NCBI GenBank assembly: GCA_033026295.1
Contig: CM065182.1
Coordinates: 558,001 to 622,000 of the forward strand
Reading direction: 5' to 3'
Length of the DNA: 64,000 nt
Source: Channa striata
Lineage: Eukaryota > Chordata > Actinopteri > Anabantiformes > Channidae
This document shows positions 49,779-61,545 of the stretch, piece after piece; the first letter of the stretch is position 1; each line of letters opens with the position of its first letter. The position numbers were made by a program, and so were the translations under genes. The notes below the pieces were generated by a model that saw nothing but the letters and a program-made list of their open reading frames with translations, had not been told where the DNA came from and searched no databases.

Positions 49779-51699
49779 TGGCAGGTAGCAACGTAGAACC
49801 CTGAGTGAAATTGATCTATTATATTATATTATATACGTGTGTTTGTGTGTGTGTGTGTGCGCACTTAATACACACTAACTGGGGTTCGGTTTCCACAAAA
49901 AAAAAACACTTGGTTCTCTTCTTTCCCAGGAGCTAAACTCCAGATGCTCAAGGGTCAAAGTCCGTTTGAGCTAGTCCTTAGAACTTGTGTCAAAGTCAAG
50001 GCCCGCAGCCAGTTAAAAGTCTTAAAATAAAAGTCTATACTAACTGAAAACATGCACTGACCATAAACTACTCCCCAAGGTGCACATTGACTTTGGGACC
50101 CACAAAGATTTGGTCTATTCAAATTCATATTTCTGGTTGAATCATTCTCATTTAATCCTGTAGACCCTCGGTCTACTGTCCCACTGCAGCTTCAGTCCTG
50201 CAGGCCCCACTAGTTCCTGGACCTTCAGAAATGTAGACCCTAGATCCTGTGGTGAAAATGCAGGCAGAGGAACTAAGCTTATCACAAGGTTCCTGGTTCC
50301 CAGAGGTGGAACCAGGCCAGTAGTGAGGCTATCTGGTCCTACTGGTGAATCCCGGTTGTCTGAGGATGCATGGTGTCGGGGGAGGATCCACTGGTGTTTA
50401 GTGACTCCACACACCGGTTGGGTCTTACTTTCACTTCAGCTTCGTTTGTTATATTTGCCATGTCTGCGGATCCGGTTTGGATCATCTCACATCTTTGAAC
50501 TGAGCTGTGCCTCACAGGTTCAGCTCATTCTAGTCAAACTGTCAAACTGTGACAATGACAAATCACTTTTGGGTTTCTGAGCTGCATAAGTCGGGATCCA
50601 ATGTCAGACCAATAAAGAAACTAAATATTCGTAAATAAATAATAAATAAATGACATAATTTCTGGTTTGATACATGTTTTGTTTATATTGTAGCCAGAAA
50701 AGTGATGCTCATTAAAAGAGTTTCACAGACAGAAGCAGCAGAAGCTGCTCATGCTACGATAACATCAATATAACATCTATCAAACACTTGAAAATACAAA
50801 TACTGACGTGTGTAATGAGACTTATTGTGGCTTTTATGTGATTTTACTGCGGCAGACTAAACTAAATACTCATCAGTGTAAAACAATAAATCTCCCATAA
50901 ATCCATAAAGACACAGATAATTCCTCCTCAGGAGGGCGGCAGGAGTGGGACGTTCAAATCCCTGCAGCACCGCACTCATGAGCAAGGCAACAACACTGTG
51001 AAAGTGAGCCTCGACAGACGTGTGGACGCTGGACTTCAGCGGGCTTTGTCTAACGTGATGTATTGAACACGTCCCCGTCCACACCAGTCACAATCATGGA
51101 TGTCTGCGAGAGTTTGTCTTTTTCCAACAGATTCTCTCGTTTTGCTCGTTCTCTTCGACTGCGACTAAACAAGGAAACGGTGCAGACAGCCACGCCTCCT
51201 AAAAGCGTAGGAGGCTCAGAGTCTTTATGGTGAGGAACTTCATGGCGAACATGACATTTGTGGAGGAAATCTCAATTATTATAGTAAATGGCACAATTCA
51301 ACTGATAAAGATCAGATCAGTAGAATGTTTGGAGGCAACATGTCTCAGTCGTGTAGAACATGAACCGCTGTGGTTTGAAAGGAAAATCGTCTCAGTGCAG
51401 AAATGTGTAAAATGGAGATTTTATTTAAACGCAGCAAAACTCCAATTTGACGTTTGATAATCAGCTTGAGCCTTTATTTGTCAGACTAAAGTTCAGATTC
51501 TGTCACTGGGTTTTCACTAAAAACACTTTTGTGGAAAGACTGGGGGAAACCTCGGTGAGTAAAGGTCAAAGGTGGGAACGGCTGCTGAATGTGTCCGACC
51601 TTTGAGCCTGGGCCAGCTCCGGCTGTAAACTCCGGTCCCACGGACCTAAAGGCGGCGGACACGTGTTCTGTCCACACCGCTGTGATGGTGGGAAGATTC
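49779..51699. other. non-coding stretch, no gene seen
   Basis: It includes ATTATATTATATTATATA near 49,818 followed by a GT-rich run. Otherwise nothing recognisable. Confidence 0.6.
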
Positions 51700-53090
51700 C
51701 CGTGGCCAACTTCACCTTAAAGTTTTTAATGACACTATGGATGTTTATTTTACAATAACTAATATTATTTTACAATATAAACGTGACTTTATTGTTGCTA
51801 TGATACAATGATGAATGCACTTTAATTTACTATATACTAATCTATTTATATATTAAAGAAATACTTCACATACTTTAGTTTTTTTATTTCCTGTTTCCAG
51901 TTTCTGGCTTTATAGTCACGCCCACGCCCATGACGTCATGTCGAAGTGACAGCGGCGTCGCAAAAATAAATGTTTTGGTTCCATTTAGTCAAATGAAAAA
52001 AAATTATCAGGACAAAGCTTTAAACACTAGCAGAGAAACATACGTTATTATTGGTGATGTGTCTGTGGCAGTAAAATTAATTTGTAAATCTACTGAATTC
52101 GTTGTTTGACCATAAACCCTCCTTGTTCTTGTTGTACTGACGAAATTAATTTTTTTACCTTTGATTTTAACTGAGGCGGAGAAACAGGATTTGACTCTGA
52201 ATTAATAGATTTTTTATTCTTTCAAAGATTGAACAAAATGTTTGATCAATTCTAGCTCGCTGTTCTGCTGAGTGAGAAAACTGAATTACAGCTGAAGGGG
52301 AAACATATTCACAACGAGTCGAATTCATTTCAAATTATTATTGCAGAAAAACGTTTCAATCGAATGATCAAATGTTATCTAATGACAGTTATTTTAGAAA
52401 ATAGTTTATGTAAGAAGAAATTATTTTAGGCCCCATAATAAACGTATATTTAACATTTGGAAAAATATTTGTATTAAATTAATTAATAATTGCTACTCAT
52501 TTTTATTATTGTTGAGTGGTAAAATTCAAAGGGTTTTAGATAAGAGGAACTTTTAAAAACATCAAATTCTGAATATTAAAAATGTTAATTAAAATGTGTC
52601 ACGCAGTAACACATTAGTTTTATTATCATTAGACGCTGCATAATTTTGTTGCGTTTCATTGAAGGTTATTTTATTTCGTTATTTTGTGTTTGTAAACTCC
52701 AAACTGTGATAATTCACGAATACAAACGTTGTATTATCATCTTATTTTAGAACAAATGTTTTATGGAAGGCACTAAGATAATAGTTTTATATTTTCAATA
52801 TAATTTTCAATTTAAAGTTGAAAGAGGAGATTTTAATATTAAATATATAAAGTCAGTTAAGTTTAAGTAAAGGACACAAAACAATGAATTAAACAATTTT
52901 AACAAAAACCCACAAAACATGAAATGATGATTCAAACCTTTTACCGTTTTCTTAAATATTAATTAAGCCCTTTCTAATTACACTGATGTTTTATTAATCC
53001 CGAGGGAAATTTATGATTTTTTAGCTTTTATAATTGAAGATATAATTGGAACTATAAATGAAAATATTAATAGGTAAAGTTTAATTTTGT
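51700..53090. promoter_or_regulatory. AT-rich block upstream of cdx1 (candidate regulatory DNA)
   Basis: A sharply AT-rich 1.4 kb immediately upstream of the GC-rich cdx1 5' region, dense in ATTA/TAAT and with a perfect TTTATGG caudal-type site near 52,758 (GTTTTATGGAAGG). A short reverse LINE-tail scrap lies at 52,991-53,012. The AT bias raises the chance frequency of such sites, so enhancer function is only a suggestion. Confidence 0.3.
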
Positions 53091-53316
53091 TGCCGTCGTG
53101 TGTGAAGTTTGATCGTGGGACGGACGCTGAGGAGGGACCGGGCCGGTCGGGGACGCTGCCGGTCTCCGCTCTGTCTCTGGTCTTTGAAGTGGCCTTTGAA
53201 GTGCAGCAGCGGACTGTCATGCAAATGGAGGCCGACAGACGAGACTGGGGCCGGGGGGGGGGTCAGGTAACCGGCTCGGTGAAGTGTGTGCTGGCAAAGC
53301 TGAGTGACGGTGTGAC

Positions 53317-53564
53317 GAGGAGGAGGAAGAAGAGGAGGAAGAGGAGGAGGAGATGAGGAAGAAGAGGAGGAGATGAGGAAGAGGAGGAGGAGATGAAGAA
53401 GAGGAGGAGGAGATGAGGAAGAGGAGGAGGAGATGAGGAAGAGGAGGAGGAGATGAGGAAGAAGAGGAGGAGATGAGGAAGAGCAGGAGGAGATGAGGAA
53501 GAGGAGGAGGAGAGGAGGAAGAGGAGGAGGAAGAGGAGTAGGAGAGGAGGAAGAGGAGGAAGAG
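53317..53564 (+). repeat. purine-strand minisatellite, 20-bp unit, upstream of cdx1
   Basis: About 250 bp of nearly pure A/G on the plus strand. In the middle (53,352-53,511) a 20-bp unit, GATGAGGAAGAGGAGGAGGA, repeats eight times with exact 20-bp spacing and only a few substitutions. It ends about 200 bp before the cdx1 start codon. Mirror-like purine tracts can form triplex (H-DNA). The minus strand yields poly-Ser/Leu/Pro frames that are not genes. Confidence 0.92.
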
Positions 53565-53581
53565 CGAGCGGGAGGCGGGAG

Positions 53582-53768
53582 CGAGATAAGAGCAATAAAA
53601 TGAGCCATGTGACTGCGCGGGTTTTAACGGGCAGCTGATGGAGAGAGCGCAGAGACTCGGAGCAGGTGGAGGTGTGGACACTGTGACGCTGGGTTCACCT
53701 GTAGACCAGGTGACACAGGAGCCAGGCTGGATCCGCACTATGCTGAGGGAGTCCCCTCACCCGCAAAG
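53582..53768 (+). promoter_or_regulatory. cdx1 proximal promoter and 5' UTR
   Basis: GAGATAAGAG (GATA-type site) and CAATAAAATG at 53,592-53,602 lie about 170 bp before the ATG. The latter could be a weak TATA element or a caudal site (reverse TTTATTG), which would allow autoregulation. The transcription start is not determined. Confidence 0.4.
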
Positions 53769-54299
53769 ATGTACGTGAGCTACCTGCAGCTGGACAAGGA
53801 CCCCGCCATGTACCCGCACCAGAGCGCCGTCACCCGCCACCCGGGGCTCAGCCTCAGCCCGCAGAACTTCCCTGTCCCCGCTCCGCCGCAGTACACGGAC
53901 TTCGCCGGGTATCACCCCCACCACCACTGCATCAACAACGACCCGCACTCGGCTCAGCAGGCCGGGTCCGGGGCCGGCGGCTGGAGCCCGGCCTACCCGC
54001 CTCCGCCACCCCCGACGCGGGACGACTGGTCGTCGCACCACTACGGACACCCGGCGGCCGCCGCCGCCGCCGCGGCCGCCGCTGCCGCCGCCGCCGCCGG
54101 AGGGCCTCCGCCGCGCCCGCCATGCCTGGCGCGGTGGGGCCCACGCTGGGGTTCAGTCCTCCGGAGTTCCCCGGGCAGCCGCCGGCGCTGCTGCCCGCCT
54201 CCCTCAACGCGTCGGCGGCGCAGCTGTCCCCCGGGTCCCCGCAGAGGAGGAACCCGTACGACTGGATCCGACGCTCCACCGAACGGCCCCCGAACCCAA
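53769..54299 (+). CDS. cdx1: caudal-type homeobox protein, exon 1 (with apparent frameshift)
   Basis: Encodes the caudal activation domain of a Cdx ParaHox transcription factor. It opens [16 protein letters not shown], the Cdx N-terminus, followed by LSLSPQNF and [11 protein letters not shown] 15-alanine tract occupies 54,054-54,098. After it the frame needed for the conserved part ([14 protein letters not shown] ... NPYDWIRR) is shifted by one base, consistent with one base missing from CTCCGCCGCGCCCGCC near 54,105-54,120. The exon ends in phase 1 at 54,299 (CCAA|GTAAGA). The hexapeptide-like motif reads PYDWIRR, where Cdx proteins usually have PYEWMRR. The frameshift is either a GC-rich sequencing or assembly error or a true lesion. 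cdx1a versus cdx1b cannot be decided here. Confidence 0.88.
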
Positions 54300-55731
54300 G
54301 TAAGAGCCACGGTGCCTCTTTTCGGCACCATTACTTCCGGTGACTAGTCTCGCTCCTGGTTCGGAACATGTTCCGCAGCAGCTGTGTCCTACTGTTTCCC
54401 ATTTTAATATGAGCCAGATACCGGAGCGATACTCAAATATCCATGTTCGTCCTGTCAGCGTTTGATCCTGAAACCCTCCGGAAGGAGCTTTCAGGATTTC
54501 ACAGCTTTTTATTTCCCCTCGTTTCGAATTAAATTGCAAACGTCAACTTTCTTTTTATGAAATGAAATCCATTTCCTTTACAGTAATTAATTAATTTCCT
54601 CGTTGTTGGTAGCAAATGATTTTCTGTCCCAATTTCTTCACGTTCACCTTTTGGAAAAAAACATTTTTAATGACAAATTTTTTGCTTCACGGTTCGTACC
54701 GTGATTTTTTTCTTATTATTTATTGAGTTGTGTTACTTTTTTTTTTAAATCATTAATCATCTTTGTGATTTTCCCGTGGATCTCCACATTTACTTCTTTT
54801 ATAAAAACCCTCCGCTTTTATTTAATTTTCCATTATTTAACCCTCATTTCTTGAAGTTTTCCACGTGACGTTCGGATTTTTTAAAATTTGTATTAATATT
54901 TTATGAAACGGTGACGGGTCAAATATTCGCACCGTGTCTGTCTCCGGATCAGACGTGTGAAGCCGGTTTGAAGCCGTTGTGATGTTAATGTCGCCCCGCC
55001 ACCACCGCCCCCGGACATGTCCCCCTCCCTGGGCCTTTGTCCCCCGCTTGTCCCTGGGCGGAGAAAACAAGAGTTTACAAGAGACTTTCCACTTTGAAGT
55101 TCGAGCAGCACAAGGTGGAACGTGTGACGCGGCTGAGGTTCCGAGTTGGTTCTGTCTTGTTGGACAGAGCTGCAGAGAGCTGGAGTTTTGGGCCTGAGTT
55201 ACCCAGCATGCACTGCTTGGGAGACCGTGGCTTCAGTTCCTTTTTTAAAAGAATCCTGGGTCAGACCCACGACCAGGCGTCTCCACTTTCTGTCTTTGTT
55301 GTCCTGCGCCCGTCCCCTCAGAAGACAGATTTAAATGAAAACACTCTGGACCAACACGACTTTGGAGCGTGTGAAGGTCCAGCAGCTTCTGTTTCCGCTC
55401 AGGTTTTCTTCTTTGGTTTTTCCATAAAACCTTCAGTGTCCATCTTTTAAAGTGATATCAATGCAGCCATAAAAGCCTCAAACATGGTCCGTCCAAAGTC
55501 CAGAAGCACAGGAGGAAAAGCTGATGGGGGTCAGGTGAAGAGCTTTTTGATTTACGCTCCATCAAATGGCTGGTTTCTACTTTCTGACAGATGTTTCCCC
55601 TCAAACTAAAAGGTTTGAGCTTTGGTTCGCCCCAGTGAGCCGTCACAGGCCAGACGGAGTGTGTGTGTGTTCAGTGTTAATACTGAATCAGAGCGTGTTA
55701 ACAAGAGCTGAAGGCCTTTTAATTAGCCCAA

Positions 55732-55755
55732 ACACACACACACACACACACACAC
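55732..55755 (+). repeat. (CA)12 microsatellite in cdx1 intron 1
   Basis: Uninterrupted CA run. Confidence 0.93.
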
Positions 55756-56768
55756 TGTTTCAGCGTCTCCGTGTTTTCTCAGATGTGTGAAGATGTTGTG
55801 CTAATAACAGAAATATATTCAGTGTTTTATTTAGATATACTGAAGCACTGAGGAGGATTCAGATTGAATTACAAAGTGAATTATGAATTATGTCGTTTTG
55901 AACACTTTGTGGTCATGTTTCATTATGAAGGAAACTTTCTGTTTCTTTGTGGCCAATAATCCAACAAATATTATGCAGCAAAAAAACATGTTTGCAGTTT
56001 AGTTCAACTGAACATTACCAGTTCACGAGGTCACCTCACGTTTCTGACCGTTTCAACTTCAGGGCCGCGCTGCTGGATTGGACCGTACAGGTGGAGCTAA
56101 TGAAGCGCACAGTCTGAGGACTGATGAAGACCAGTAAATCTGAACAAAAGTTCACAGACACGAGATCTGATTAGATTTGCTTTTTTCCGGCCATCATCAC
56201 ATTCGTTAGCTGCGTCTCCCTGAACGTGTCTCTCAGCAGTGTCACCTTTCCTGTTCAAAAAGAGAAAATGAATGAACGGACTCATTTAGAGTGTTGCCAT
56301 GGCATTACAACCCATGTGCACAGATATGTTTTTTTTAAATTCCTCGTACCAAATTCCAACAAATATGAACTCCTCCTCTCGGCTGCTCCTGTGCCTTGTT
56401 TTTAATTCCATTCTGGTTCTTTTTCCTGTTGTAGAAGGTGCGAGTATGCATGGTGACTGTACCAGACATGTCAAGGCTCCTTACATTTTAAGAGCTTAAA
56501 AATTACAGAGAGCCCACGAACCCTCCTTGAGCAGCGCTAGCAGAGCAGTGGTAGCCAATGGTTCATTTTGATCCAGATCAAGACCACCTGTTTTGGTTGG
56601 ACCAGGTTGTTTCTTTGCTCCAGACCCGTGGTTCGAGGGACTGTACACACCTGCCATTTTAATTTAGACCAATCTGAAAAGCCGAAATGTCTAAACCAAA
56701 CAATAGCGTGCAAACGTCCCAAGTCGAGAGCTGGATCTGAGGCACTGAGCAAGTCGAACTCTAAGCTT

Positions 56769-56872
56769 TAGAGAGGGTGTCTGCATCCTGAATCTGAGCT
56801 AGGAGCCAGTTCCTCAGGACCGGAGCTTGATAGCTAAAGGCTCTGTCTCCTGTTCTGCTTTGGGAATTCTGC
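56769..56872 (+). repeat. teleost dispersed repeat, copy C (3' part)
   Basis: GAGAGGGTGTCTGCATCC, GGAGCCAGTTCCTCAGGA and TTGATAGCTAAAGGCTCTG correspond to 25,990-26,090 of copy B in the same order. It is a truncated copy inside cdx1 intron 1. Confidence 0.8.
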
Positions 56873-57886
56873 ATTAAAAATATTTTATCAGCCATTTCCT
56901 ATTCATTTCTACCATGTGCTGATGTAGGCTTGGCAGCTGAAGCCATCTGACAGTGAGAGTTTAGGGAACAGCTGAACACTGTTGATAAATGACTAGGAGC
57001 GATAGGCCTCACTTCATGCAAATCCAGCTCAGGCAGCTTGTCTATTTGAATACAGGAGTCGTGGAGGGAGCAGCTCCATCACTCGGACACTCTGTGAGCA
57101 CTTTATAACGCATAATATAAAATACTCCAGGTGCTTCATTCACCTTTTTACATACTAACAGTCGGTGTGATTTTTGTGCAGCGCAAGTGGCTCCGGTTGT
57201 TAAAGGGACAAAGACACTGGCTGCTGGTGGGCGTGTGTTTTAAATACAGGAAGTTTTCAAATAAATGCAACAAATGTGGATCAGGAACCGAGCTGATCCA
57301 CAAGCTGGTTCGTCCTGGTTCTTGTGGAATTGGGTTCTTGGGAATCGTACTCGTACTCTCTGCGTACTCCTGTCCAGAGATGGACACAGTGTGTAGGAGC
57401 GTGTGTGTGTGTCTGTCATTGTCTAACTGAGCAGACAGACACATTTCACTCACGCTCTCTGCAAAACATGGCCGCACCTGTGCACAGTTGTTTGGTTTGA
57501 CCCGCCAACCTGAAATAGATGAAACGTACAAGTTTGGATCCGATGAAGACTTCCTTTAAAGCTCCAGTCTGTAAGTTTTTACATTAGAACAAAAGCTTCA
57601 CAATTGACTTTGATGCTCCACTGACTTGTAATAAAGCTAATAGCTTCCATGTGATTGTGAACTTTGGAGTTCAATCGTGGAGACCTTAATGTGGGAACTG
57701 CGTAACATTTACACTAGGAGCTAAAAGTCTGTACCCAAAGTTTAGCCAACGTCATCGAATGTCGTGGGAATTTTCAGTGTGGAAAGGGAAAACTTTGAAA
57801 TAACGACTTCCTCATCCACGTCTTACTCATCGCCAAGTGCTGACTCAAAGCTTGTTTCCACCTGCTTCTGTTTCTGTTCTTCACAG

Positions 57887-58035
57887 ATGGAAAGACTCGG
57901 ACTAAAGACAAGTATCGAGTGGTTTACACCGACCACCAGCGTCTGGAGCTGGAGAAGGAGTTTCACTACAGCAAATACATCACCATCAGGAGGAAGGCGG
58001 AGCTCGCCACAGCGCTCAGCCTGTCGGAGAGACAG
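57887..58035 (+). CDS. cdx1: caudal-type homeobox protein, exon 2 (homeodomain, first part)
   Basis: Exon 2 is 149 bp, entering in phase 1 and leaving in phase 0 (CAG|GTACGG). It encodes [20 protein letters not shown] and the following [20 protein letters not shown] to SERQ, which is the N-terminal arm, helix 1, helix 2 and the start of helix 3 of a Cdx homeodomain. The sequence is intact, with no stop or unusual substitution at DNA-contact positions. The exon boundary within the homeodomain just before VKIWFQNRR is that of the Cdx family. It binds TTTAT-type DNA and regulates posterior Hox genes and intestinal identity. Confidence 0.97.
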
Positions 58036-58319
58036 GTACGGCAGCTCACAGACGCTGAAGTGAAACCTTATCGGAGACGTTGGTGATATTTTACTGCACT
58101 TTTATTGGACCCAGTATGAGCAAAGTAATTTTTAACCAGGCCAGCGACAAGCAATCAGTCAATCCACCTATAAACCGACAGCTGTGTTCACCTCAGTATG
58201 AACTGTGATAACACAGTTGATCAGAATCATTAGCTTTAGTTTTATCTATAACCTACAAATCGCTCAGAATCTAAAGCAGTCTGTTCCAGAGGTTTTCTCA
58301 CATGTCTTTGTCCAAACAG
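58036..58319 (+). other. cdx1 intron 2
   Basis: A 284-bp intron between GTACGG and TCCAAACAG, without notable features. Confidence 0.9.
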
Positions 58320-58571
58320 GTGAAGATCTGGTTCCAGAACCGCCGGGCGAAGGAGCGCAAGATCAACAAGAAGAAGCTCCAGCAGCCAGCCTCCTCCACC
58401 ACCACGCCTACGCCTCCCATCGGCGGCAACGGCAGCGCGGGAGGTGGAGGTGCCGGAGGAGGAGGAGGTGTCCACGGAAACGGCGGTGTCGCCATGGTGA
58501 CAAGCAGCAGCGGCAGCAATGGGCTGGTGTCGCCTTCATCCCTCCCTTTGAACATCAAAGAAGAGTACTGA
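58320..58571 (+). CDS. cdx1: caudal-type homeobox protein, exon 3 (homeodomain end and C-terminus)
   Basis: Begins [20 protein letters not shown], completing recognition helix 3 with the invariant [20 protein letters not shown] linker, a glycine-rich run ([16 protein letters not shown]) and the terminus [12 protein letters not shown]...LVSP...LNIKEEY follow. That terminus, with the S/P-rich LVSP and final IKEEY, is the feature that separates fish Cdx1 from Cdx4-like proteins as I recall them. IKEE fits a SUMO acceptor consensus. The stop is at 58,569. Possible polyadenylation signals are ATTAAA at 59,210 and AATAAA at 59,672. Confidence 0.95.
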   Translation: MKIWFQNRRAKERKINKKKLQQPASSTTTPTPPIGGNGSAGGGGAGGGGGVHGNGGVAMVTSSSGSNGLVSPSSLPLNIKEEY

Positions 58572-61060
58572 GGTGTTTTAGTGGAACGTGAGCAAACTGG
58601 ACAAACGTTCTGCGTCATTCTGAGGAACCAACGGTTCTTCTCCACGAGACTTTTATTGCAGAGTATTCCTGCAAACTGAAAGATGCTGAAACATTGTTGT
58701 TGGAGCTTGATCAGCTCGAGCTTTCGCTAAAATACTTCACGTCCTGAACTTACAAAGTCACGTTGTATCTCTAACCCGCGTTTGCAAAGTCTCAGCCGAC
58801 AGGCTCTGCAGGGCTGGGTTCTGATAGTTGGCTCAAACCTGGACAAATCAAACTCTTCATTCATGTCTCTCTGACACCAAAGACATTAAACCAACGCGTG
58901 AAAAGTCAGCTTAACTTAATTTTTTTAATTCTAATTTCAGGGTCAATCTTTTCTTAGCTTGGTGATGATGATGTGTATTTTTTACCAAAATGATTATCCT
59001 GCTTCATTCACAAATGTTTCCCAACTGACCGAAAACAACTTTTTATTTGTAGCCAAACATCTAGTGTGGATGTTCCTGCAGAAAAAAATCACAGAAGTGC
59101 CTCACACACCCGACAGGTTTTCATTGTCCGTCATAAACACTACTACTGTAAATTTTCATGATCTGACTCATCAGACTTTATCATGTGTTTATTTTCAAAT
59201 GTAATTTGTATTAAAAGCAAAAGGCTTTATTCTAAACATGGCCAATGATCTTTTTTCTTGAATGCACATTTTAAACTAATTAGAGTAAATGTTTTGTGTG
59301 AATCTACAGATAGAGTTGGTGGAGCTGCTTGTTCAGTCAGTGAGGAAGACGACACGAACACGACAAACTGAGCGCCTCCTGTTGTGCTTCATTCTATTTT
59401 GTCCAGAAACTAAAACCCCTTTCTGACCCATCGTCTCTGTTTCCATCTGGTTCAGGTGATGGTTCTGCATTATTGGGCACATTTGCTCTGTCAGTGCCGC
59501 CACGACACAGCTCAGTCAAACCGCTTTCAAACTGTCAAACATCGGCTTTTAAAATGTGCAAAGTCTATTAAAAATCTACACGATCTACACGAAAATCACA
59601 ACTGGTCTTTAATTACGTCGGTGCAAAGCTTCACATGTCGATGGAGGGAGAAAAACAGACTTTTCTCATTTAATAAAATTCTTTATCTTTTCTTTTCCTT
59701 GATGTGGAAACCGTGAACCAGTGCTGCTGTCAGCTGATCACACAACAGTGTCTAAAGTCTGTCTGATTAAGCATAAAACTAATATATATTATTAATGCAT
59801 TACAGTATAAGTTTGAAAAAAAAAGATTGTTTGTCTTTCAAATGTATTAACATGTTTTTTTTCCACCAAACCATCGACAGTCACATTTACAAAGCTGGAA
59901 CCAGTTATCGTTTGAAATATTTGCTTGACAAATTATGAAAAGGATTCATCACTGAACAGTTGATCATTTCCTGCAATTAACTAAACTAAATTGGTTTAAT
60001 GAGAGAATGGAGATGCGTCTTAGCTGGTATGTTTAGCGCTGTGCAGAAATGCTGTTTGGTTTCCGCCTGCTCAGTTTTTCATCACAAAATTTATTTCAAG
60101 GTGAATTTGTTCAGACGTGAGACAAGACTTACATCTACGTAGCACTGAAGGTCTGACAGGAAGCCATAAAAGGACAGAGATGTAAAGAGCGAAGCGAACA
60201 TTTTCACAGTGAAAACACACGCAGGCTCATGCAGCAGTTGAGGTGTGGCGTCCAAAGGGCGAAGAGGAACAGTGGACAAACAGAGGACAGGATCCTGCTG
60301 TCTGCATGTGTACATGTCTTAATGTCTGTTGTGCTTTGGCTCATTACATCGCAGTGAGGACACGCCGTCCCGTCCTTACTGGCCGACTCGGGCTGACATT
60401 TGTAGGGTCCAGAATGGACTGAGCTTAGTAGAGATTTGGGTTTCAGCGTGTGTTTGCCCTTCTGTGTGTCAACTCTTATTTCCTATATAAGATAATGACA
60501 ATAAGTTAAACTCCAAAGACAATAGACTAAACACGGGGCCTGTCATGGATTAAAAATGAAAAAGATGAAGGATTCTCATGTTTTTCTTGAGTTTTACTAT
60601 GTCACGCCAAAGTTAACAGATACAGCCTCAGTCTCAGGTTTACGTTCACACGGTACAAAAACTGTGTTTTAAACAAATCATGTTTAAACAGATGAACTTT
60701 ATGCAAATTCATTTTTTCCGATTACCAACAACGTGTGTTTTACGCAAACTACCGGGACAGAAAGAGAACGCAACAACAACTTATAAAAACCACTGATGGT
60801 GTTTAGCAGAACAACACAACAGAACTGTAGCTACACACAAAAATAGAGTAGCTGCACGAGCAGTTTTCAGAGCCCTGTAGTGACTTTGTTCGAAAACATA
60901 ACTTGCAACAAATCTGGCGATGTTTTCTGGTGTTATCGGAGACGTTGAGATTCACAGGGCCAGTCCTCAGTTAGAGGAAACAACTGCAATGTGCAATTAC
61001 GCAAATCAGGCGATTACGACATTTAGCGACTTTTGCAACTTCTAGCCAATAGCTACTTTT
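58572..61060. other. cdx1 3' UTR and downstream non-coding stretch
   Basis: The first 0.6-1.1 kb is probably cdx1 3' UTR. Beyond that nothing coding is supported. Confidence 0.6.
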
Positions 61061-61545
61061 CTTGGTGGGGTCATTATCAATAACCAACTGAGTTTTACGG
61101 ACCACATCGCCTCAGACTCCAGGTCATCCAGATTTGCCCTCTAAAACACCAGAAAGATCTTGTGTCGATTACTGCATCGCACTGCTGATGGGGTTACCGG
61201 CATGCACGACCAAACCCCTGCAGATGATCCAAAATGCGGCAGCAAGTCTCATTTTTAACCAGCCAAAAAGGACTCACATCACACTGCACTTCACTCTGCT
61301 TAAGTTCAAAGCTCTGTGTCTTGCCCACAGGGTGGTCAACTCTACCGCTCCGGCTTACTTAAACTCAATCATTCAGGTCTACACCCCCTGCCGTCACTTC
61401 AGCTCAGTGATCCCACGATGGTGGAATGAGCTGCCGAACTCTGCACGCTCAGCGACCTCACTTTCAATACTCAAAACAGTGCTGCAAGCAGAACTCTTCT
61501 GCATCTTCCTTTGCACTTCAAAAAAAAATCAGCTTTCTCTTGTTC
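61061..61545 (+). mobile_element. LINE reverse-transcriptase C-terminal remnant with internal deletion
   Basis: GVIINNQLSFTDHIASDSRS, a stop, NTRKI, then after a frame change and a missing segment DYCIALLMGLPACTTKPLQ, MIQNAAASLIFNQPKRTHIT, KFKALCLAHRVV, APAYLNSIIQVYTP and WWNELPNSARSATS. This is the order of the C-terminal end of fish LINE polyproteins. The piece normally between 'RKI' and 'DYC' is deleted, so the copy is dead. Confidence 0.85.

Larger units (their letters stand above)
54300..57886 (+). other. cdx1 intron 1
   Basis: A 3.6-kb intron with GTAAGA donor and TTCTTCACAG acceptor. It contains a CA run at 55,732-55,755 and dispersed-repeat copy C. A GC-rich patch at 54,980-55,060 near its start is unexplained. 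Confidence 0.8.
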